Assembly (NCBI GenBank): GCA_903921835.1
Contig: CAIXRL010000728.1
Span: forward strand, 1 to 5,344
DNA length: 5,344 nucleotides
From: Candidatus Eiseniibacteriota bacterium
GTDB lineage: Bacteria > Eisenbacteria > RBG-16-71-46
Direction of reading: 5' to 3'
Shown: positions 1 to 4,733 of the stretch, in pieces
How positions within the stretch are numbered: the first letter of the stretch is position 1
Layout of the letters: every line of letters begins with the position of its first letter
Made by a program: the position numbers and the translations under genes
The notes under the pieces: generated by a model
The model's input: only the letters and a program-made list of their open reading frames with translations
What the model was told of the DNA's origin: nothing
Database searches by the model: none

Positions 1-165
1 CTGCGCGGCCTCGGCTCCGGCGCGGCCGAGGCGCGCCGGGGCGCGGAAGTCGCCGATGCGATGCCGGACGACGCGTCGCTCGTGGCATGCCTGAAGGCGG
101 CGCTGACCGAACTCGCGCGTTCGCTCCTGATGCGCGGCGAGCGCATGGCGAGGTGCACCACGTGA
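1..165 (+). CDS. C-terminal fragment of unidentified protein, possibly RuvA domain III-like
   Basis: This is the 3' end of a rightward gene whose start lies outside the window; 54 residues precede a TGA stop at 163-165. Nearly all codons end in G or C, as in the other genes here, which supports real coding. The visible part looks like a small helical domain: a GLG turn, a helix with AEARRGAEVAD, a short PDDAS turn, then a helix with LKAALTELAR, and a short basic tail. That order (LG turn, AEARR helix, D-A-S turn, AL-x-EL helix) resembles the C-terminal domain III of the Holliday-junction protein RuvA, which contacts RuvB. This is a by-eye resemblance over a short low-complexity stretch. The tail is longer than usual, and no ruvB follows. 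The family assignment is tentative; that the frame is coding is more secure. Confidence 0.5.
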   Translation: MRGLGSGAAEARRGAEVADAMPDDASLVACLKAALTELARSLLMRGERMARCTT

Positions 166-257
166 GGGCGGGGGAGCCGCGCTTCGGACACCATGCGCAC
201 GCGTGCCCTCGGCCGGGCGCGCGGCGGTGATGCCGAATCAGGGAAAGTCATTTGGCC

Positions 258-356
258 CGGACGATTCATGAACCGCGAGCCGGGAGTGCGGGATGTGCTT
301 CGCGGCGGATGACGCGCAGATCGCGCTCGCAGCCCCGCGGGCTCATGAATCGTCCG
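258..356. repeat. Long inverted repeat in the convergent intergenic gap
   Basis: A perfect 14-bp inverted repeat has its left arm at 258-271 (CGGACGATTCATGA) and its right arm at 343-356. Inward of it, with a small offset bulge, a further 5 bp (CCGCG, 273-277) can pair with 336-340. The enclosed segment is about 58-71 nt. The right arm ends 2 nt from the stop codon of the leftward protease-like gene, so its transcript would carry the structure directly after the stop. Neither flank has a T-run, so it is not a canonical intrinsic terminator. It could be a bidirectional 3'-end structure between convergent genes, an interspersed repeat, or a remnant of a small mobile element. The rest of the gap, 166-257, shows only a short GCACGCGTGC palindrome at 197-206. 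Confidence 0.5.
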
Positions 357-358
357 CT

Positions 359-1711
359 CTACCGCCCGTCCTCGAACACCAGCTCGTGCCGCGCCCAGTC
401 GAACGTCACGCGCCGGTCGGCGAAGAAGCGCGGGCCGAGCACCGCGTCGCGCCGGATACCCCAGCGCCACAGCTCGCTCGCGTCCATCTCGCCGCTCCAG
501 CCCTCGACGTGGTCACGCGCGATCGGGCCGATGGCCAGGGTGGACACCATGACCTGCGACCAGGGCGAGGCTTGCAGCATCGAGCCCTCGCCGTGGACCG
601 TGTCCGACATCCTGCCGGGCTGTATGCCCAGCTCGTCGAACGTCTCCTTGCTCGCCCCGATGCCCGCGCCCGGCAGCCCGGTGCCGACCCAGATCGCCAT
701 GCGGCGGCCGTCGGCGATGTTCCCATAGACCATCAGTTCGTTCTCGCCCCAGCGTTCATACGGCACGCGCGATCCGTGCGCGGTCACCGGGGCGTCGGGC
801 CGGCGCAGCTCGAGCTGCTGCCGACGAAAATCGATCGTCACCCCGAGGCGCTCCAGCACCGGCAGGCCGATCACGCCCGCGATGTCGGGGCCGCCGGGGT
901 TCACCGCGAGACTGTAACGGTGCAGCGGCGTCACCGCCGCCGGCACGTTCTCGAACACGAAACCGCCCAGGTCGAGATTCTGCACGATCGCGTTGCGCGC
1001 GGCAGCCCGCTCGCCGCTCCACGCGACGGGGCGCTCGCCCGGCACCGCGGTCACGTGGCACGCGCGCGTCGCCGCGGGGTCGAGCAGCAGCTCGGTCGCT
1101 CCCGGGTCCACGACCATCGCCACCATCTCGCCGTTCAACTTCACGCGCACGATCGGCGCGGGCCACGCGCGCTGGAACGGAATCTCCGCCCGCCCCGGCC
1201 CCACGGGCGCCGCCCCGGGCGGCAGCGCCGCGAGCCGCTGGAGCATCTCGCGCCGCCCGCCCTCGCCCTGCGCCTCGGCCATCCCGGCCGCGGCCGCCCA
1301 CTCGTGCCGCCGCAGCCGGGCGCGATAGAGATCCGAGGCCGCGCCCTCGGCGGTTCCCGCGCGCACGAGCAGGCTCTCGGCCAGGGCCTCGCGCTGCGTG
1401 CAGAGCGCGATGCGCCCCAGGCCGGCGAGCGCCTCGCGATCGTCGGCCTGCCCGGCAAGCGCCATTTGGAAGACGTGCTCGGCGTCGGCGAGGTGCGCCA
1501 CGCGCAGCAGCGCCGCGCCGAGCGCGGCGAGCCGCGAGGGATCGCCGGAGCGGCCAATCGTGTCGCGCGTGGCCTCGCGCATGGTCTTCTGCGCCTCGCG
1601 CCAGCTGGCGTCGGGCGAGCCGAGCTCGGCGCTCGCGGGCGCAAAGGTGCAGGGAAGCGCGAACAGCAGGGCCAGCCCCGTGAGGCGCGGAAGCATGCGG
1701 GTCGCGCTCAT
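359..1711 (-). CDS. Exported protein with two retropepsin/pepsin-like lobes, degenerate active site
   Basis: The predicted product is 450 residues. A Sec signal peptide covers about residues 1-28 (basic start, LTGLALLFALP core, cleavage likely at ASA|E), so it should act in the periplasm or outside. Residues about 60-145 are alanine-rich helical pairs resembling TPR repeats. Two aspartyl-protease-like units follow. Unit 1 has MVVDPGATELLLD at about 199-211, with the candidate catalytic Asp202, and the family's closing signature IGLPVLERLGVTIDF at 281-295. Unit 2 has WVGTGLPGAGIG at 341-352 and a closing signature LGPRFFADRRVTFDW at 425-439. Active aspartyl proteases carry D-T/S-G in each lobe. 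Here the first is DPG and the second GTG, so one catalytic Asp is missing. It may be inactive, or may need dimerisation. The gene overlaps the upstream M20 gene by 4 bp (ATGA), implying translational coupling; no strong Shine-Dalgarno sequence precedes its ATG. Fold assignment is fairly confident, enzymatic activity is not. Confidence 0.75.
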   Translation of the reverse strand: MSATRMLPRLTGLALLFALPCTFAPASAELGSPDASWREAQKTMREATRDTIGRSGDPSRLAALGAALLRVAHLADAEHVFQMALAGQADDREALAGLGRIALCTQREALAESLLVRAGTAEGAASDLYRARLRRHEWAAAAGMAEAQGEGGRREMLQRLAALPPGAAPVGPGRAEIPFQRAWPAPIVRVKLNGEMVAMVVDPGATELLLDPAATRACHVTAVPGERPVAWSGERAAARNAIVQNLDLGGFVFENVPAAVTPLHRYSLAVNPGGPDIAGVIGLPVLERLGVTIDFRRQQLELRRPDAPVTAHGSRVPYERWGENELMVYGNIADGRRMAIWVGTGLPGAGIGASKETFDELGIQPGRMSDTVHGEGSMLQASPWSQVMVSTLAIGPIARDHVEGWSGEMDASELWRWGIRRDAVLGPRFFADRRVTFDWARHELVFEDGR

Positions 1712-2895
1712 GACGCCAGGAATCCGCGGGCGGTGCGCAGCAGGACCTCGGCGCCGATCCGCAGCGCGTCCTCGTCCACGTCGAAGCGCGGGTGATGGTG
1801 GTCGTGCGTGAGCCCGCGCGAGTCGTTGCGCGAGCCGATGGCGATGAACACGCCGGGTACGCGCGCGAGGAACGCGGAGAAGTCCTCGCCGCCCATGGTG
1901 CGCACGTCGTCACGCACCCCCGCCTCGCCCACGACCGCGGCCGCGGCAGCGCTCGCAAACCGGCACAGCGCGGGATCGTTCACGGTCGGCTGGTTGCCGC
2001 GCTCGTACAGCACCTCGGCTTCGCAGCCGTGCGCCTGCGCGACGCCCTGCACGACGCGCTCGAACAACCCCGGCAATCGCACCCACAGCGCGCGGTCGAA
2101 GACGCGCGTGGTGCCATTCATCCATGCCGTCCCGGGGATGATGTTGAACGCCGTCCCCGCGCGCAGCTGGGTCACGCTGACCACGACCTGCTGGAATGGA
2201 TCCACGGACCGCGCCGCGATCGTCTGCAGCGCCGTCACCATGTGCGCGAGGCACACGACCGGGTCCACGCCCGCGTGCGGCATCGCGGCGTGCGCTCCCC
2301 GTCCCTTCACCGTCACGGTGAACTCGTCGACCGCCGCCATCCACGGGCCAGGCGTGACGCCGACCGTGCCCACGGGCAGGTCCTGCCACACGTGCAGGCC
2401 GAACGCGGCGTCCGGCTTCGGCTCTTCGAGCACGCGGTCGAGGATCATCGCCTCCGCGCCGCCCTTGGGTCCGCCGAGTTCCTCGGCCGGCTGGAACACC
2501 AGCACGACCTGGCCCGCCATGTCCTTCGCGCCCGCCACGAGCACGCTCGCGACCGCGAGCAGGATGCTCACGTGACAGTCGTGCCCGCACGCGTGCATGC
2601 GCCCCGGCGTCTGCGAGCGGTAGGGCGCGTCGTTCTCCTCCTCGATCGGCAACGCGTCCATGTCGGCGCGCAGGAGCGCGGTTCTGCCGGGCCGGCCGCC
2701 GCGGACCACGGCCACGACGCCTGTGCGCCCAACGCCGGTTCGCGGCGCCAGCCCGAGCGCGCGCAATCGCGCGGCGACGATGCCGGCCGTGCGCACTTCC
2801 TCGAAGCCGATCTCGGGATGCTGGTGCAGGTCGCGCCGGACCGCGACGAGTTCGTCGGCGGCTGCGCCTGCGAAGTTGGGCGTGGCGATGGACAT
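1708..2895 (-). CDS. M20-family metallo-amidohydrolase (hippurate / N-acyl-amino-acid hydrolase type)
   Basis: The 395-residue product has the usual length and all hallmarks of M20D amidohydrolases, which cleave the amide bond of N-acyl amino acids or related small amides. In order: RRDLHQHPEIGFEE at 20-33; RADMDALPI at 76-84; the metal site HACGHDCH at 101-108 (Cys103 and His105 as ligands); FQPAEE at 134-139 with the catalytic/ligand Glu pair 138-139; HVW at 168-170; the dimerisation lid from about 188 with GRGAHAAMPH at 198-207; TMGGEDF at 333-339; and HHHPRFD from 366, supplying the C-terminal metal-binding His. No signal peptide is seen, so it is probably cytoplasmic. The ATG is preceded by GAGG (2904-2907) with 8-nt spacing, which supports this start. 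It is the first gene of a two-gene leftward unit with the protease-like gene. Substrate (hippurate, acyl amino acid, indole-acetyl amino acid, acetyl-diaminopimelate) cannot be decided from sequence alone. Confidence 0.93.
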   Translation of the reverse strand: MSIATPNFAGAAADELVAVRRDLHQHPEIGFEEVRTAGIVAARLRALGLAPRTGVGRTGVVAVVRGGRPGRTALLRADMDALPIEEENDAPYRSQTPGRMHACGHDCHVSILLAVASVLVAGAKDMAGQVVLVFQPAEELGGPKGGAEAMILDRVLEEPKPDAAFGLHVWQDLPVGTVGVTPGPWMAAVDEFTVTVKGRGAHAAMPHAGVDPVVCLAHMVTALQTIAARSVDPFQQVVVSVTQLRAGTAFNIIPGTAWMNGTTRVFDRALWVRLPGLFERVVQGVAQAHGCEAEVLYERGNQPTVNDPALCRFASAAAAAVVGEAGVRDDVRTMGGEDFSAFLARVPGVFIAIGSRNDSRGLTHDHHHPRFDVDEDALRIGAEVLLRTARGFLAS

Positions 2896-2936
2896 GGCGG
2901 GCGCCTCGGGACGGGGTGTGTGGATGGCCGGGAGGC

Positions 2937-2966
2937 ATCTTCAGGGGGCCGCCGACCGCGCGTCAA
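2937..2966 (-). promoter_or_regulatory. Possible sigma70-type promoter of the M20 / protease-like operon
   Basis: On the minus strand TTGACG (2966-2961, 5 of 6 matches to the -35 consensus) is followed after 18 nt by GAAGAT (2942-2937, 3 of 6 matches to the -10 consensus). It sits between the terminator hairpin of the upstream gene and the M20 start, where a promoter is needed if that terminator works. The 5' leader would be roughly 35 nt. The weak -10 keeps confidence low. Confidence 0.35.
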
Positions 2967-2972
2967 CCAGCG

Positions 2973-3008
2973 CGAAGGCCCGGTCGCGCGGGGCGCGCCG
3001 GGCCTTCG
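2973..3008 (-). terminator. Strong GC-rich terminator hairpin after the OmpA-type gene
   Basis: A perfect 11-bp stem, CGAAGGCCCGG at 2973-2983 against 2998-3008, encloses a 14-nt loop. Inside the loop, 2985-2988 pair with 2994-2997 once T2984 bulges out, so the full hairpin is 15 bp with a 5-nt loop. It begins 20 nt past the TAG stop of the OmpA-type gene in the direction of transcription. Only two T residues occur at the 3' foot and there is no clear U-tract. It is therefore a probable terminator or 3'-end stabiliser rather than a textbook intrinsic terminator. Confidence 0.7.
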
Positions 3009-3028
3009 ACGGGGCTGCGGTCGGGCGG

Positions 3029-4474
3029 CTACTTCTGCAGCAGCTTGCGCCGTTCGACTTCCTTCTTGAGCACGTCCTTGTTGAGCACCACGAACTCGAC
3101 GCGGCGGTTCTTCGCCATGTTGAGCGTGTTGGTGTTCGGGGCCACCGGCACGCTCGCACCGTACCCCTTCGGCGTGAGCTGGTCCGCGGCGATGCCGGGG
3201 AACTTCTGCAGCAGGTAGGTCCGCACCGACCCCGCGCGCGCCTCGGAGAGCGTCTGGTTCCTCGCCGCCGATCCGCGCGAATCGGTGTGCCCCCCGATTT
3301 CGATCTTCAGCTGCGGCCACTTGAGCAGGATCGGGCCGACCTGGTCGAGGATCGGGGACGACTCGGGCAGCAGGTCCGCCTTGGCCGTCTCGAAGTTGAC
3401 GCCCTGGAGCCGGATCATGCCCGTGTCGAGCATCTCCGTCTCCTTTTCCGTCACCTCGATCGGGCAGCCGCTCGCGTCCACCCGCGCTCCGGCGGGTGTG
3501 TTGGGGCACAGGTCGATGCCGTCCCAGACGCCGTCGCCGTCGGAGTCGATCGGGCAGCCCCTGGCGTCCACGGTCGCGCCCTTCGGCGTGTTGGGGCACT
3601 GGTCGATGCCGTCCCAGACGCCGTCCCCGTCGGTGTCGATCGGGCAGCCCTTCGCGTCCACGGTCGCGCCCTTCGGCGTGTCCGGGCACTGGTCGATGCC
3701 GTCCCAGACGCCGTCGCCGTCGGAATCGGTCGGGCAGCCCTTCGCGTTCACGGTCGCGCCCTTCGGCGTGTTGGGGCACTGGTCGATGCCATCCCACACA
3801 CCGTCGCCATCGGAGTCGTGCGGACAACCCGTGGCGTCCACGGCGGCGGCGGCCGGCGTGGCCGGGCACTTGTCCTTCCTGTCGGGCACGCCGTCCGCGT
3901 CGGTGTCGACCGGCTTGCCGCCCCACGCGAAGTTCAGTCCTGCCCAGTACTGCTGCTCATTGGTGTTCATCCTGGTCATGTTCTTCTTGGGCAGGTCGAT
4001 CGAGTTGCGGGCTTCGAAGCGCAGCCCGACGTGGTCGCCGAACCACGTGTTCCAGCCCAGCGCCTGCTCGAACGTCATGTAGTCGAGGCGAGCGTCCTCG
4101 CTCGTGGTGCGGTACGACCAGCCATAGCCGGCGGCGAGATACGGCGCGCCGATCCGCCAGTGGAAGGGCGAGTACATCAGGTTGCCGGAGGCCATTCGAA
4201 TACCCGACTGCATCGGGCCCGCGGTCTCCTTGGGTGGCGAATACGCTCCGGCGAGTTCGAGTCCCCAGCCGCAGCCGAACTGGTGGCCGAGCCGGGCGCC
4301 GAAGCCGGCGGCAGCCGCGCGCGAGTCGGCGGGGAACTCGATGTGCTTCGACATCCGCACCCAGCCCACGACCGGCGTGAACCAGGAGTGGCTTCCCTGG
4401 GGCTCGGCGTTCGCGAGGCTCGCGGTGAGCGCGAGGGCGGCAATCAGCGGGATCAGCGCGAAGCGAGAGCGCAT
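3029..4474 (-). CDS. OmpA-family outer-membrane protein with beta-barrel, TSP3 repeats and peptidoglycan-binding domain
   Basis: The product is 481 residues when started at the ATG at 4474-4472. That start has GGAGG (4483-4487) with 8-nt spacing; an in-frame GTG nine bases upstream (4483-4481) overlaps the ribosome-binding site and is unlikely. Residues 1-23 form a Sec signal peptide (MRSRF, hydrophobic core, cleavage at ANA|E). Residues about 24-186 alternate aromatic and Gly residues in strand-like stretches (for example QYWAGLNFAWGG at the end), as expected for an outer-membrane beta-barrel. Residues 190-339 are five 30-residue thrombospondin type 3 Ca2+-binding repeats. Residues about 345-465 are an OmpA C-terminal domain: GVNFETAKADL, then GGHTDSRG with Asp398 and LSEARAGSV with Arg413. 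These match the Asp/Arg pair, 15 residues apart, that holds diaminopimelate of peptidoglycan, and are followed by KGYG and NRRVEF. It likely anchors the outer membrane to the cell wall. The C-terminus is a short charged helix (KKEVERRKLLQK). Domain assignment is firm; the specific physiological role is not known. Confidence 0.93.
   Translation of the reverse strand: MRSRFALIPLIAALALTASLANAEPQGSHSWFTPVVGWVRMSKHIEFPADSRAAAAGFGARLGHQFGCGWGLELAGAYSPPKETAGPMQSGIRMASGNLMYSPFHWRIGAPYLAAGYGWSYRTTSEDARLDYMTFEQALGWNTWFGDHVGLRFEARNSIDLPKKNMTRMNTNEQQYWAGLNFAWGGKPVDTDADGVPDRKDKCPATPAAAAVDATGCPHDSDGDGVWDGIDQCPNTPKGATVNAKGCPTDSDGDGVWDGIDQCPDTPKGATVDAKGCPIDTDGDGVWDGIDQCPNTPKGATVDARGCPIDSDGDGVWDGIDLCPNTPAGARVDASGCPIEVTEKETEMLDTGMIRLQGVNFETAKADLLPESSPILDQVGPILLKWPQLKIEIGGHTDSRGSAARNQTLSEARAGSVRTYLLQKFPGIAADQLTPKGYGASVPVAPNTNTLNMAKNRRVEFVVLNKDVLKKEVERRKLLQK
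3458..3907 (-). repeat. Five tandem 90-bp units encoding TSP3 calcium-binding repeats
   Basis: Five in-frame 30-codon units lie head to tail: 3818-3907, 3728-3817, 3638-3727, 3548-3637 and 3458-3547, in order of translation. The protein pattern is D-x-D-G-D-G-V-x-D-x-x-D-x-C-P-x-T-P, then G-x-x-V and ending G-C-P. This gives five to six acidic Ca2+ ligands and two Cys per unit. Unit 1 (DTDADGVPDRKDKC) is the most divergent. Units 2-5 all share DGVWDGID. Counted by hand, neighbouring units 3 and 4 match at 83 of 90 bases and units 2 and 3 at 81 of 90, so the array appears to have grown or been homogenised by recombination. Copy number may vary between strains. Confidence 0.92.
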
Positions 4475-4482
4475 GTGTGGCA

Positions 4483-4487
4483 CCTCC
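4483..4487 (-). promoter_or_regulatory. Ribosome-binding site fixing the OmpA-type gene start
   Basis: On the minus strand GGAGG spans 4487-4483 and is followed by 8 nt and then ATG at 4474. It shares its last G with an in-frame GTG (4483-4481), which therefore cannot be served by it. The ATG is the supported start. Confidence 0.8.
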
Positions 4488-4527
4488 GGGATGGGGACGT
4501 GCTCGGATGCGGGATGTCGTGCGAGGT

Positions 4528-4540
4528 GTTCCGAGGGAAC
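4528..4540 (-). promoter_or_regulatory. Small perfect hairpin near the 5' end of the OmpA-type mRNA
   Basis: GTTCC (4528-4532) and GGAAC (4536-4540) form a 5-bp dyad around a 3-nt centre. If transcription starts about 7 nt after the -10 box proposed at 4558-4553, this dyad lies within the first 10-20 nt of the leader. There it could protect the mRNA 5' end, or serve as an operator in the DNA. The remaining leader to the ATG is about 50 nt with no riboswitch-like architecture visible. Confidence 0.3.
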
Positions 4541-4552
4541 CGAACCCCGGGG

Positions 4553-4581
4553 ACGATAGGTCCCGCGGCCCCCCCGGGCAA
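4553..4581 (-). promoter_or_regulatory. Candidate sigma70-type promoter of the OmpA-type gene with a G7 run in its spacer
   Basis: On the minus strand TTGCCC (4581-4576, 4 of 6 matches) and TATCGT (4558-4553, 4 of 6 matches) are separated by exactly 17 nt. They lie in an otherwise GC-saturated divergent intergenic region. The predicted leader to the ATG at 4474 is about 70 nt. The spacer opens with seven consecutive G (4575-4569). A CCCCGGGG palindrome (4545-4552) directly follows the -10 box. The spacing and position are good; the boxes are imperfect. Confidence 0.45.
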
Positions 4582-4632
4582 ATGCCGGACGCCCCCGACC
4601 CGGCCGTGCGGCGCTCCCGGCGACTGTTCATC

Positions 4633-4654
4633 CGGCGAGAACCACCGTTCGCCG
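4633..4654. promoter_or_regulatory. Imperfect dyad in the divergent intergenic region
   Basis: CGGC (4633-4636) and GAAC (4639-4642) pair with GTTC (4647-4650) and GCCG (4651-4654) around a CACC centre, with GA at 4637-4638 as the only bulge. It lies upstream of both the proposed OmpA-gene promoter and the ABC ATPase gene, so it could be an operator for either, or chance in GC-rich DNA. No convincing -35/-10 pair for the ATPase gene was found in 4582-4733. Confidence 0.2.
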
Positions 4655-4700
4655 CATCCATCTCGCGCCCCGGGAGGGCCTGCGTCACCTTTCCCCGTGG

Positions 4701-4733
4701 CGGCGCGATGCGCCGACCGGAGGAGGCCGACCG
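4701..4733 (+). promoter_or_regulatory. Leader hairpin and strong ribosome-binding site of the ABC ATPase gene
   Basis: A 6-bp hairpin with a GAT loop (CGGCGC at 4701-4706, GCGCCG at 4710-4715) stands just before AGGAGG (4721-4726), which is 7 nt from the ATG at 4734. The ribosome-binding site is flanked by a direct repeat of CCGACCG (4713-4719 and 4727-4733). The near-consensus AGGAGG decides the start; whether the hairpin or repeat regulates anything is unknown. Confidence 0.6.

Noticed and set aside
16..24. Possible lipoprotein box around Cys21 of the protease-like protein (ALPC)
   Set aside because: Pro immediately before Cys does not fit the lipobox, and a good signal peptidase I site (ASA|E at 28) follows. 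The coordinates given here are residue numbers within that protein.
164..210. GAGGGC / GCCCTC inverted repeat after the first gene as a terminator
   Set aside because: There are only 6 bp of stem around a 35-nt loop with no T-run, which is expected by chance in this composition.
293..1795. 500-codon rightward open frame opposite the protease-like gene
   Set aside because: It is a GC-driven shadow rich in Arg, His, Ala and Pro with no domain motif, and it lies opposite a frame with a signal peptide and protease-fold signatures.
1792..3069. 425-codon rightward open frame opposite the M20 gene
   Set aside because: Its composition is dominated by Arg, His and Ala. It crosses the terminator and intergenic region, and it opposes an unmistakable M20 amidohydrolase.
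3458..3907. CRISPR-like periodicity
   Set aside because: The 90-bp units are contiguous, in frame, and similar along their whole length with no unique spacers, so this is a protein-coding tandem repeat.
3285..4380. Rightward open frames with apparent repeat proteins rich in Ser/Gln/Pro or Arg/Cys
   Set aside because: The periodicity is simply the antisense reading of the TSP3 repeat array.
4529..4560. Rightward promoter overlapping the OmpA-gene promoter for the ABC ATPase
   Set aside because: TTCCGA with a 17-nt spacer gives GACGAT, a poor -10 match, and it would leave an unusually long leader of about 170 nt.
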